From: Pandoraea thiooxydans
GTDB lineage: Bacteria > Pseudomonadota > Gammaproteobacteria > Burkholderiales > Burkholderiaceae
NCBI RefSeq assembly: GCF_001931675.1
Contig: NZ_CP014839.1
Location: 2,294,001 to 2,358,000, forward strand
DNA: 64,000 bases
Reading direction: 5' to 3'
Part shown: positions 25,590-34,061 of the stretch, piece by piece
Layout of the letters: every line of letters begins with the position of its first letter
Position numbering within the stretch: the first letter of the stretch is position 1
Notes under the pieces: generated by a model
Database searches by the model: none
Seen by the model: the letters and a program-made list of their open reading frames with translations, nothing else
What the model was told of the DNA's origin: nothing
Position numbers and translations under genes: made by a program

Positions 25590-27413
25590 TCAGGTCCGCT
25601 CTTCGCGCGAGGCCTTCTTGCGCTCGTGCTCTTTCAGGAAGCGCTTGCGCAGGCGAATCGACTGCGGCGTGATTTCGACCAACTCGTCGTCGTCGATGAA
25701 CTCGACCGCGTACTCGAGCGACATCTGGATCGCGGGCACCAGGCGCACGGCTTCGTCCGTACCAGAGGCGCGCACGTTGGTCAGTTGTTTGCCCTTGATC
25801 GGATTGACCACCAGGTCGTTGTCGCGGCTGTGAATGCCGATGATCATCCCTTCGTAGAGCGCATCGCCGGGCTTGACGAACATACGGCCGCGGTCTTGCA
25901 GTTTCCACAGCGCATAGGCGACCGCGGCGCCATCGTCTTGGGAAATCAGCACGCCATTGCGGCGTTCGCCCAGATTGCCTTCACGCACCGGCGCATAGGC
26001 GTCGAAAATATGACTGATGAGCCCGGTACCGCGGGTCATCGACAGGAATTCTCCCTGAAAACCGATCAGGCCGCGCGCCGGAATGCGGTATTCCAGCCGC
26101 GTGCGGCCTCGACCGTCGGATGCCATGTCGATCAACTCACCCTTACGGCGGCCCAACTCTTCCATCACCGCGCCCTGGTGGCCGTCTTCGACGTCGACCG
26201 TCAGCAGTTCGTAGGGCTCGTGCTTGACCCCGTCGATCTCCTTCATGACCACGCGCGGGCGCGACACGGCAAGCTCGTAGCCTTCGCGGCGCATGTTCTC
26301 GACGAGAATGGTCAGGTGCAATTCGCCACGGCCGGACACTTCGAAGATGGTTTCGTCATCCGTGTCTTTTACGCGCAATGCGACGTTGTGGTTCAATTCG
26401 CGCATCAGGCGTTCGCGAATCTGCCGGCTGGTGATGAACTTGCCTTCGCGCCCCGCCAGCGGCGACGTATTGACGCAAAAATTCATCGTCAGCGTCGGCT
26501 CGTCGACACTGATCATCGGCAGCGCCTCGGGCTGCTCGACGGCGCAGATCGTCGCCCCGATGCCGATATCCTCGATCCCGTTGATCAACACGATGTCGCC
26601 TGCTTCCGCGCTCTCCACCTGAACCCGTTCGAGCCCCTTGAACGACAGGACCTGATTGATCTTTCGATTGAACACTTCACCTTCCGGGCCGAAGCGCATC
26701 GCCACCGGTTGCCCCGGACGAATGCGACCGCGGGATACGCGCCCGATACCGATCCGGCCAACGTAGGTCGAATAATCGAGTGAGGTAATCTGAAGCTGCA
26801 GCGGTGCGTCGGGGTCGGCCGGACGCACGGGCACGTGCTCCAGAATCGCTTCGAACAGCGGCCGCATATCCCCCTCGCGAACGCTCGGATCGAGGCTCGC
26901 GTAGCCATTCAGGGCGGAGGCATAAACCACCGGGAAATCCAGCTGCTCGTCGGTCGCGCCGAGCTTGTCGAACAAATCGAACGTCTGGTTGATGACCCAA
27001 TCGGGGCGGGCGCCCGGCCGATCGATCTTGTTCACCACCACGATCGGCTTGAGCCCGAGCGCCAGCGCCTTGCGGGTCACGAAGCGCGTCTGCGGCATCG
27101 GCCCTTCAACCGCATCGACCAGCAGCAGCACACTGTCGACCATCGACAGCACCCGCTCGACCTCGCCGCCGAAATCGGCGTGTCCCGGCGTGTCGACGAT
27201 GTTGATATGCGTATCGCCATATTCCACGGCGCAATTCTTGGCCAGAATCGTGATGCCGCGCTCCTTTTCGATGTCGTTCGAATCCATCACACGCTCAGCG
27301 ATTTGCTGGTTCTCGCGGAAGGTGCCGGATTGGCGCAGCAGTTTGTCGACGAGCGTGGTCTTGCCGTGGTCAACGTGGGCAATGATGGCGATGTTACGTA
27401 GGGCGCGGGTCAT
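25590..27413 (-). CDS. typA: Ribosome-associated GTPase TypA/BipA
   Basis: 607 residues from the ATG at 27413. Translation-factor GTPase: Walker A in [17 protein letters not shown]2/G3 [10 protein letters not shown] and [15 protein letters not shown]4 [13 protein letters not shown]-like domains II, III and V and the BipA-specific C-terminal domain follow. It acts in ribosome assembly and stress or low-temperature growth. The next in-frame start upstream (27443) adds ten unconserved residues. A TAAAAT -10-like element is at 27455-27450. Confidence 0.96.
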   Translation of the reverse strand: MTRALRNIAIIAHVDHGKTTLVDKLLRQSGTFRENQQIAERVMDSNDIEKERGITILAKNCAVEYGDTHINIVDTPGHADFGGEVERVLSMVDSVLLLVDAVEGPMPQTRFVTRKALALGLKPIVVVNKIDRPGARPDWVINQTFDLFDKLGATDEQLDFPVVYASALNGYASLDPSVREGDMRPLFEAILEHVPVRPADPDAPLQLQITSLDYSTYVGRIGIGRVSRGRIRPGQPVAMRFGPEGEVFNRKINQVLSFKGLERVQVESAEAGDIVLINGIEDIGIGATICAVEQPEALPMISVDEPTLTMNFCVNTSPLAGREGKFITSRQIRERLMRELNHNVALRVKDTDDETIFEVSGRGELHLTILVENMRREGYELAVSRPRVVMKEIDGVKHEPYELLTVDVEDGHQGAVMEELGRRKGELIDMASDGRGRTRLEYRIPARGLIGFQGEFLSMTRGTGLISHIFDAYAPVREGNLGERRNGVLISQDDGAAVAYALWKLQDRGRMFVKPGDALYEGMIIGIHSRDNDLVVNPIKGKQLTNVRASGTDEAVRLVPAIQMSLEYAVEFIDDDELVEITPQSIRLRKRFLKEHERKKASREERT

Positions 27414-27542
27414 GAAAAGAAGGAGAGAATGTTTTTGGAGCAATCGAACATTTTAGCACGGCTGGCTTGTTCGCTTATGACAAGCAAACGCAGGCCGATA
27501 CGAAAAACATAGCGTCGCTCGTCGGACGTTGTTGTCCAACCA

Positions 27543-27566
27543 CAATAATTGCATAGTCAATTATTG
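27543..27566. promoter_or_regulatory. Candidate MarR operator upstream of the efflux operon
   Basis: Perfect inverted repeat CAATAATTG-N6-CAATTATTG, immediately upstream of the marR promoter. The size and AT-rich symmetry fit a MarR-family dimer site. Confidence 0.6.
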
Positions 27567-27573
27567 ACACGCC

Positions 27574-27601
27574 TTGCAAATAATTAAGCAGTCGCTATAA
27601 T
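27574..27601 (+). promoter_or_regulatory. Promoter of the marR-emrAB operon
   Basis: TTGCAA (27574-27579), a 16-nt spacer and consensus TATAAT (27596-27601). The 10-bp palindrome TGCCTAGGCA (27604-27613) covers the expected transcription start and may be a second regulator contact. Confidence 0.6.
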
Positions 27602-27634
27602 CATGCCTAGGCAACTATTGCACGAGCACCAAAA

Positions 27635-28108
27635 ATGACACAACCCGACCTTCCCGCGCCTGAACAACCCCCCTACCCCGGGTATGACATGGAAGACTCC
27701 ATCGGCTACCTGGTCGCGCGTGTTCGTTCGCTGCTGATGGCGCAACTGACCCAGGAAACCGCCCGTTTCGGCCTGACCAGCACCCAGGCCACCATGCTGT
27801 ACAAGCTGGCCACCGGGAAATGCACCACAGCCGCAGACCTCTCGCGCGAGTATTGCATCGACGCAAGCGCAGTGACGCGCTTGCTCGATCGCCTCGAAAA
27901 GCATGGTCTGCTGATCCGGGAACGCAGCCGGGAGGACCGGCGTACAGTCATTTTGACCCTGACCGCCGAGGGCCGCGCGCAAGCCATGCGGATGCCGGAA
28001 ATTTTCGTCGCTTGCGCCGACCGCCTGCTGCGAGGTTTCACCCCGGACGAGGTTGCTCTTTTGAAGGACATGCTGCGGCGAGTGATCGCCAACAGCGAGA
28101 TCGGATAA
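27635..28108 (+). CDS. MarR-family regulator of the efflux operon
   Basis: 157 residues, a winged helix-turn-helix dimer. Core: GYLVARVRSLLMAQLTQETARFGLTSTQATMLY, CTTAADLSREYCIDASAVTRLLDRLEKHGLLIRERSREDRRTVILTLTAEGR (recognition helix and wing). First gene of an operon with an outer-membrane factor, EmrA and EmrB, so it probably represses the operon and is released by a phenolic or other toxic ligand, like E. coli EmrR; this is inference from context. Confidence 0.9.
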   Translation: MTQPDLPAPEQPPYPGYDMEDSIGYLVARVRSLLMAQLTQETARFGLTSTQATMLYKLATGKCTTAADLSREYCIDASAVTRLLDRLEKHGLLIRERSREDRRTVILTLTAEGRAQAMRMPEIFVACADRLLRGFTPDEVALLKDMLRRVIANSEIG

Positions 28109-28110
28109 AT

Positions 28111-28124
28111 ATTGCGTTAGCAAT
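28111..28124 (+). other. Small palindrome after marR
   Basis: ATTGC-GTTA-GCAAT, a perfect 5-bp stem with a 4-nt loop, two bases after the marR stop. No T run follows, so it is not a full terminator; it may be a processing hairpin or an operator half. Confidence 0.3.
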
Positions 28125-28195
28125 CATTTCATGCCGAAGAATCATTCTAACGCGTTGTATTACCATCCATCGATTCAATGACTAAGGGTTTTGCT

Positions 28196-29704
28196 ATGCA
28201 AGCAACCTATCCCAATATGCCTCGCCTGCGGACTCTCTCCATGGCGTGCATCGCCATTGCCGTGCTGGGACTGTCCGGATGCGCGAACTACATGGGAATC
28301 CACAGTGACAAGCACATTGCATCACCGAATGCCTACGCAACTGCACGCAGTCTGCCCAACCAGGGCGGGCAATGGCCGACGACCGATTGGGCGGCTCAAT
28401 TCGGCGACCCCCAACTTCAGCAATTGATTCACGAGGCGCTGGCCGGCAATCCCGATTTGCAGATGGCGCAAGCGCGCCTGGCCGCTGCTCGCGCCCAGGT
28501 CGAAGGCGCCGGGGCCGCGCTCTTGCCCAGGATCGGCGTGAGCGGCGATGTCTACCGGCAAAAGTTCACCGAGCACACAATTTATCCGCCGGGCTATGGC
28601 GGCTCCTGGTTCACGCAGGGCGATGCGATGGCGAATCTGACTTACGAGCTGGATCTGTGGGGCAAAAATCGCGCGGCCCAGGCTCAGGCCATTTCCGCGG
28701 AAAAAGCCGAAGAGGCCGCAGATCAGGAGGCACGCCTGACCGTGGCCACCGCGGTAGCGCGCGCGTACAATCAGCTGGCCCAGCAGTACGCGCTGCGGGA
28801 CGTGCTCGTGCGTGAATTGAAGCAACGCGAAATGCTCAGCCGCCTGGCCCGCGATCGCCTGAAAGCCGGGCTGGATACGGAAGTCGAGACCAAGCAGGCG
28901 CAAGGCAACATCGCCGACGCCAAAACGCAATTGAGCCAGTTGGACGGACAAATCCTCGTAACCCGGCATCAGTTGGGCGCACTGCTCGGCAAAGGCCCCG
29001 ATCGCGGCCTGCAGATCGCCAGACCGAGGCTCGCGACGATCGCCTCCCCCCGCATCCCGGACAACCTGCCGCTCAACCTGCTTGGCCGTCGGCCGGATAT
29101 CGTTGCCGCGCGCTGGCAGGTGGAAGCCGCACTCAAGGGCGTGGATGTTGCCAAGGCGCGCTTCTACCCGGACATCAACCTGATGGCGACGATCGGCTTC
29201 AGTTCGTTCGGCCTGGGACAATTGTTCACCGCCGCCAGCCAACAAATACAGGCCGGACCGGCTATCAGTCTGCCGATTTTCGATGGCGGGCGCCTGCGTG
29301 CCAACCTGAAGGGCGAGTATGCGCGTTACGAAGAAGCCGTCGCCTCGTACGACAAGACACTGAACGACGCCTTGACCGACGTTGCCGACCGCCTGAGCAA
29401 CATTCACTCGACCGACCAGCAAATGGTGACTCAGGCGCAAGCCTACGACGCAGCCAAAAGCGCCTATGACCTGGCCGTGAGCCGCTACAGGGCCGGGCTG
29501 GCGCCACAGCTGGTTGTGCTCAACGCCGAATCGTTCCTGCTGGCACAAGAACAATTGCGCGCCAATCTGGTCGCCACTCGCCGTGACCAGCAGATGGCGC
29601 TTATCAAGGCCATGGGTGGCGGGTTCGATGCCCAGGCGGCCGGTCTGGCTCAGTCATCGGGCAGTGTGGCTCAGGCGGCCTCACCGGCTCCGGCAATTCA
29701 TTGA
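28196..29704 (+). CDS. Outer-membrane efflux lipoprotein (NodT/OprM type)
   Basis: 502 residues from ATG 28196. The lipoprotein signal ends in LGLSGC with lipidated C29. Two outer-membrane-factor repeats follow, with typical segments WPTTDWAAQFGDPQLQQLIHEAL, NPDLQMAQARLAAARAQVEGAGAALLPRIG, NLPLNLLGRRPDIVAARWQVEAA and RFYPDINLMATIGFSSFGLG. It would form the trimeric TolC-like exit duct for EmrA and EmrB encoded downstream. Another ATG at 28178 adds six residues. Confidence 0.9.
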   Translation: MQATYPNMPRLRTLSMACIAIAVLGLSGCANYMGIHSDKHIASPNAYATARSLPNQGGQWPTTDWAAQFGDPQLQQLIHEALAGNPDLQMAQARLAAARAQVEGAGAALLPRIGVSGDVYRQKFTEHTIYPPGYGGSWFTQGDAMANLTYELDLWGKNRAAQAQAISAEKAEEAADQEARLTVATAVARAYNQLAQQYALRDVLVRELKQREMLSRLARDRLKAGLDTEVETKQAQGNIADAKTQLSQLDGQILVTRHQLGALLGKGPDRGLQIARPRLATIASPRIPDNLPLNLLGRRPDIVAARWQVEAALKGVDVAKARFYPDINLMATIGFSSFGLGQLFTAASQQIQAGPAISLPIFDGGRLRANLKGEYARYEEAVASYDKTLNDALTDVADRLSNIHSTDQQMVTQAQAYDAAKSAYDLAVSRYRAGLAPQLVVLNAESFLLAQEQLRANLVATRRDQQMALIKAMGGGFDAQAAGLAQSSGSVAQAASPAPAIH

Positions 29705-29758
29705 AGCGGCACGTTGCCCAACGAATTTAAAAATTGAAAGATTTCAACGGAGCAGATT

Positions 29759-30994
29759 ATGAGTGACAACCAACAGGGCGCAGCCGCCCAACCCGCACCA
29801 GCGGCCGCGGCCGGCAACAACGGCAAGCGCAAGCGCATGATGCTGACGCTGAGTGCCGTGATCATCGTGGCGGCCATCGGATATGGACTCTACTGGGGTT
29901 TATACGCGCGCTTCTATGAAAGCACCGACGACGCCTATGTATCCGGCAACGTGGTACAAATCACGCCGCAAGTAGGTGGCACGGTGACTGGCGTGAACGC
30001 CGACGACACGCAAATGGTGCAGGCAGGCCAGACACTCGTGCAGCTCGACCAGGCCGATGCACGGGTTGCGCTGCTGCAGGCCGAGGCCAATCTGGCGCAA
30101 ACGGTGCGCCAGGTGCGCACGATGTATGTCGATAATCAGGCGCTGGCCGCGACCGTTGCAATGCGTGAAGCCGATCTGGCCAAGGCCCGTGCCGACCTGC
30201 ATCGCCGTGAAATCGCCATGCCCAGCGGCGCGGTCTCGCGCGAAGAACTGGGACACGCGCAGGATGCCGTCAAGACGGCCGAAGCCGCGCTGGCGGTGGC
30301 TCGCAGCCAGCTCCAGTCGAACCATGCGCTAACCGACAGGACCACTGTTGCCACCCATCCGCAAGTACGGCAAGCCGCCGACAAACTGCGTGCGGTGTAC
30401 CTGGACTACGCCCGCGCGTCGATCCCGGCGCCAGTCTCCGGTTATGTTGCCAAACGCGCCGTCCAGGTCGGTCAGCGCGTGGCGCCGGGCACGCCGTTGA
30501 TGGCGATCGTTCCGCTCAATGAAGTCTGGGTCGATGCGAACTTCAAGGAAGTGCAGATCGCGCATATGCGGGTTGGACAACCGGTGGAAATGACGGCGGA
30601 CGTCTATGGCTCGAGCGTCAAATTCCACGGCACGGTCGCCGGATTCTCGGCCGGTACCGGCAGCGCTTTCTCGTTGCTGCCGGCGCAAAACGCCACCGGC
30701 AACTGGATCAAGGTAGTGCAGCGTCTGCCTGTGCGCATTGCGCTGGATCCGAAGGAACTTGCCAAGCATCCGCTGCGCATCGGCCTGTCGATGCAAGTCG
30801 AAGTCGACGTGCACAACACCGAAGGCAAGACGCTCGGCAACGCACCAGCCATGCCGACCTACCAGACCGACGTGTTCGAGAAAATCGGACACCAGGCCGA
30901 CGCCATCGTGGCCCGCATCATCGAGGACAACATGGGCGCACATGCCAGCGCCGATGAATCCTCGGAAAAACCGGCCAAGGCGAAACTTCTGTAA
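29759..30994 (+). CDS. emrA: EmrA-type membrane fusion protein
   Basis: 411 residues, a periplasmic adaptor anchored by one N-terminal helix (about 25-47, LTLSAVIIVAAIGYGLYWGLY). The biotinyl-lipoyl halves flank a coiled-coil hairpin: ESTDDAYVSGNVVQITPQVGGTV, then VYLDYARASIPAPVSGYVAKRAVQVGQRVAPGTPL. The beta-barrel part includes VWVDANFKEVQIAHMRVGQPVEM. This sequence is typical of EmrA. It links EmrB in the inner membrane to the outer-membrane factor. Confidence 0.92.
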   Translation: MSDNQQGAAAQPAPAAAAGNNGKRKRMMLTLSAVIIVAAIGYGLYWGLYARFYESTDDAYVSGNVVQITPQVGGTVTGVNADDTQMVQAGQTLVQLDQADARVALLQAEANLAQTVRQVRTMYVDNQALAATVAMREADLAKARADLHRREIAMPSGAVSREELGHAQDAVKTAEAALAVARSQLQSNHALTDRTTVATHPQVRQAADKLRAVYLDYARASIPAPVSGYVAKRAVQVGQRVAPGTPLMAIVPLNEVWVDANFKEVQIAHMRVGQPVEMTADVYGSSVKFHGTVAGFSAGTGSAFSLLPAQNATGNWIKVVQRLPVRIALDPKELAKHPLRIGLSMQVEVDVHNTEGKTLGNAPAMPTYQTDVFEKIGHQADAIVARIIEDNMGAHASADESSEKPAKAKLL

Positions 30995-31009
30995 CCCCCG
31001 CGCCAGGTT

Positions 31010-32560
31010 ATGACATCTCACGCCCAACCCGCGCCGCTGCGCGGCGGACAACTCGTACTCGGGACCGTCGCGCTGTCGCTGGCGACGTTCATGAACGTGC
31101 TCGACACGTCGATCGCCAATGTGTCGATCCCGGCGATTTCCGGTGATCTTGGCGTGTCCGCAAGCCAGGGCACCTGGGTCATTACGTCATTCGCCGTGGC
31201 CAATGCGATCTCGGTACCGCTAACGGGATGGCTGACCGAGCGCTTCGGCCAGGTCCGCCTGTTCATCTCGTCGATACTGTTGTTCGTGATCTCGTCCTGG
31301 CTGTGCGGCATGGCGCCTACCCTCGGTTTTCTGCTGGCCGCCCGCGTGCTCCAGGGCGCGGTGGCCGGCCCAATGATTCCGCTGTCGCAATCGCTGTTGC
31401 TCTCCAGTTACCCGCAGCAGAAAAGCGCGATGGCCTTGTCCATGTGGGGCATGACTACGCTGGTCGCGCCAGTGCTCGGTCCCATCCTGGGCGGCTGGAT
31501 TTCAGATAATTACCAGTGGCCGTGGATTTTCTATATCAATATTCCGATCGGCATTCTCGCGGCGTCGGTAACCTGGTCGATCTATCGCACGCGCGAATCG
31601 CAGATTCAGCACAAGCCCATCGACAAGGTCGGCTTGACGCTGCTGGTGTTGTGGGTCGGGTCGCTGCAGATCATGCTCGATAAAGGCAAGGAGCTCGACT
31701 GGTTCAACTCGACGACGATCGTGGCGCTGGCCTTGGTCGCCATCGTGTCGTTCGCCTTTTTTATCGTGTGGGAAATCACCGAGAAATACCCGGTCGTCGA
31801 CCTCACCTTGTTCAAGGGGATTAATTTCACCGGAGGCGTAGTCGCCATTTCCGTCGGGTATGGCCTGTTTTTCGGCAACCTGGTGATCCTGCCCCAATGG
31901 CTGCAGATCTATCTGGGCTACACCGCGACTCAGGCCGGCCTGATCCTGGCCCCGGTGGGACTGTTCGCCATATTGCTCTCGCCGGTCATCGGCAAGACCT
32001 TGCCCAAAGTCGATGCGCGATGGCTCGTCACCGCCTCGTTCGCGCTCTTTGCGCTGGTGTTCTATATGCGCTCGGAATTCAATACGCAGGTGGACGTACA
32101 CACGTTGCTGATCCCAACGTTCCTGCAGGGCATCCCGATGTCGATGTTCTTCATTCCGCTCACTGCCATCATCCTGTCGGGTTTGCCGGCACGACGCATC
32201 CCGGCAGCGGCGGGTTTGTCGAATTTCGTGCGGATTCTATGCGGCGGCGTCGGCACCTCGATTACCGCCACCCTATGGGACAACCGGATATCGCTGCACC
32301 ATGCGCAATTGACCGAAAGCGCGAACGTCTACAATCCGATCTTCGATCACGCCGTCAACGGACTGACTACGCTGGGTTTAAGTCACCAGCAAGCGTATGG
32401 CATGATCGACGGCTTGATCACCAATCAGTCGGCGATGTTGGGCGCCAACGACATTTTCTGGATCTCGGCGGTGCTGTTCATCTTGATGATCGGCCTGGTG
32501 TGGTTCACGCGCCCCATCAAAAGTTCTGGCGGCGCCGACGTGGCAGCAGGAGCCCATTGA
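31010..32560 (+). CDS. emrB: EmrB-type drug:H+ antiporter (MFS, DHA2 family)
   Basis: 516 residues with 14 hydrophobic segments. DHA2 features: LATFMNVLDTSIANVSIPAISGDLG in helix 1, WVITSFAVANAISVPLTGWLTERFGQVRLF (motif A region) and GPILGGWISDNYQWPWIFYINIPIG (motif C). It exports hydrophobic toxic compounds through the tripartite complex. Starts 15 nt after emrA and ends just before a strong bidirectional terminator. Confidence 0.93.
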   Translation: MTSHAQPAPLRGGQLVLGTVALSLATFMNVLDTSIANVSIPAISGDLGVSASQGTWVITSFAVANAISVPLTGWLTERFGQVRLFISSILLFVISSWLCGMAPTLGFLLAARVLQGAVAGPMIPLSQSLLLSSYPQQKSAMALSMWGMTTLVAPVLGPILGGWISDNYQWPWIFYINIPIGILAASVTWSIYRTRESQIQHKPIDKVGLTLLVLWVGSLQIMLDKGKELDWFNSTTIVALALVAIVSFAFFIVWEITEKYPVVDLTLFKGINFTGGVVAISVGYGLFFGNLVILPQWLQIYLGYTATQAGLILAPVGLFAILLSPVIGKTLPKVDARWLVTASFALFALVFYMRSEFNTQVDVHTLLIPTFLQGIPMSMFFIPLTAIILSGLPARRIPAAAGLSNFVRILCGGVGTSITATLWDNRISLHHAQLTESANVYNPIFDHAVNGLTTLGLSHQQAYGMIDGLITNQSAMLGANDIFWISAVLFILMIGLVWFTRPIKSSGGADVAAGAH

Positions 32561-32562
32561 GG

Positions 32563-32600
32563 AAAAAAACCCGCAATCTTTTGTCGATTGCGGGTTTTTC
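32563..32600. terminator. Bidirectional terminator between emrB and truB
   Basis: AAAAACCCGCAATC (32565-32578) and GATTGCGGGTTTTT (32586-32599) form a 14-bp stem with a 7-nt loop and T runs on both strands, serving the two convergent operons. Confidence 0.9.
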
Positions 32601-33579
32601 AGTTTTGCGCGACAAGCCGGCGAGGCACCAGCAAGCCATCCGCGCTGCGTGTTGCAACACCGAGAAGCGCCGGCTTTCGCTCGGGGTCGAGGCGGCCGTA
32701 GACCCTTATCAACGTCTGAGCCGAGCCGGCAGTCTGTGAAAGCGACGGCTCCGCAGTGTCGTCCAGTCTCAGCCGCTGCCCGTGGCAAAAGCGACGCGCC
32801 AGATCGTCCGAAAGCGTCAAGCTCGGCAACGCCTGGAGCAACGCATCGAGCGGTGCCAATCGCGCCGCACGCTGCCCTTCGTCCAACGCTTCCAGGTCTT
32901 CGAGCGTTACGGCTCCATCCAGGCTCAGCGCGCCGACACCAATGCGGCGCAGCCCCGTCAAATGGGCGCCGCACCCTAACGCCTCACCAATATCCTCAGC
33001 AAGGGTACGCACGTAGGTACCCTTGCTGCAACGCACACGCAAGGTGAGCATTGGCGCGTCAGGAAGTTGACTGTCGATCAATTCGAGTTGATGAATCGTC
33101 ACGCGCCGCGGCTCGCGCGCGAGCACTTGTCCGGCTCGCGCATACTCGTAGAGGGGCTTGCCATCGCGCTTGAGTGCCGAGTACATCGGCGGAACCTGAT
33201 CGATTGCGCCGGTAAACCGGGGCAAGATCGCTTCGACGTCGTCCGAACCGACATTAACGGGACGCTCGGACACCACCTCGCCTTCCGCATCGCCCGTCGT
33301 CGTGCACACGCCGAGCCTCACGCTGGCCAGATACGTCTTGTCGGCATCGAGCAAATCCTGAGCGAATTTAGTGGCTTCTCCAAAGCACAGCGGCAAGAGC
33401 CCAGTGGCCAAAGGATCAAGCGTGCCGGTATGGCCGGCCTTCTGCGCGTTGAGAAGCCGCTTGGCGCGCATCAACGCATCGTTCGATGACAGTCCAAGCG
33501 GTTTATCGAGCAGCAATACGCCGTTCAGAGGCAATCTGGGCGGACGTCTACGTTCTACGTTTGATTTGAGGTCAGGCAT
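32599..33579 (-). CDS. truB: tRNA pseudouridine(55) synthase
   Basis: 326 residues from the ATG at 33579. It makes pseudouridine 55 in the T loop of tRNA. Features: NGVLLLDKPLGLSSNDALMRAK, catalytic aspartate D55 in GHTGTLDPLATGLLP, MYSALKRDGKPLYEYARAG, and CSKGTYVRTLAEDIGEALGCGAHLTGLRR. A C-terminal PUA-like region follows. A frame extending to 33660 overlaps the rbfA end and is unconserved. Last gene of the nusA-infB operon. Confidence 0.95.
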   Translation of the reverse strand: MPDLKSNVERRRPPRLPLNGVLLLDKPLGLSSNDALMRAKRLLNAQKAGHTGTLDPLATGLLPLCFGEATKFAQDLLDADKTYLASVRLGVCTTTGDAEGEVVSERPVNVGSDDVEAILPRFTGAIDQVPPMYSALKRDGKPLYEYARAGQVLAREPRRVTIHQLELIDSQLPDAPMLTLRVRCSKGTYVRTLAEDIGEALGCGAHLTGLRRIGVGALSLDGAVTLEDLEALDEGQRAARLAPLDALLQALPSLTLSDDLARRFCHGQRLRLDDTAEPSLSQTAGSAQTLIRVYGRLDPERKPALLGVATRSADGLLVPRRLVAQN

Positions 33580-33622
33580 GTCGGCAAAAAAAGAGCGGTC
33601 GAACACTGACCGCCCGCACGGC

Positions 33623-33994
33623 TCATTCGTCGTCTTTGGCCCGATCGGCGTTGGCGGCATCGATCAGCTTTGACATTTCGATGGCTTGCTCGATGGATTT
33701 GTCATGCACGAAATGCAGCGTCGGCACGGTATGAATATGCAGCAATTTGAACAGCAGACTGCGGAGAAATCCGGCCGCCTCGTTGAGTGCGACACGAGTT
33801 TTTTCCGGATCGCCGGTAAGCGTCGTGAAATAGATCTTGGCGTGAGCGTAATCAGGCGTCAGTGAGACGCTCTGAATCGTGACCATCCCGATCCGAGGGT
33901 CTTTGATCTCGCGCATGATGATCGCCGAAAGATCACGCTGGATCTGATCGGCGATGCGCAAATTGCGGTCTGGCGTACTGCGTTTTTTCGACAT
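33623..33994 (-). CDS. rbfA: 30S ribosome-binding factor A
   Basis: 123 residues, a KH-like 30S maturation and cold-shock factor. Features: [48 protein letters not shown] and [28 protein letters not shown]. Placed between infB and truB as in most proteobacteria. Confidence 0.96.
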   Translation of the reverse strand: MSKKRSTPDRNLRIADQIQRDLSAIIMREIKDPRIGMVTIQSVSLTPDYAHAKIYFTTLTGDPEKTRVALNEAAGFLRSLLFKLLHIHTVPTLHFVHDKSIEQAIEMSKLIDAANADRAKDDE

Positions 33995-34061
33995 CGAACT
34001 CTCAAGCGCGTAGACCGCGAGGACTCAGCGACGCCGGGGCTCGGCCCGGCACCGCGTCGCG

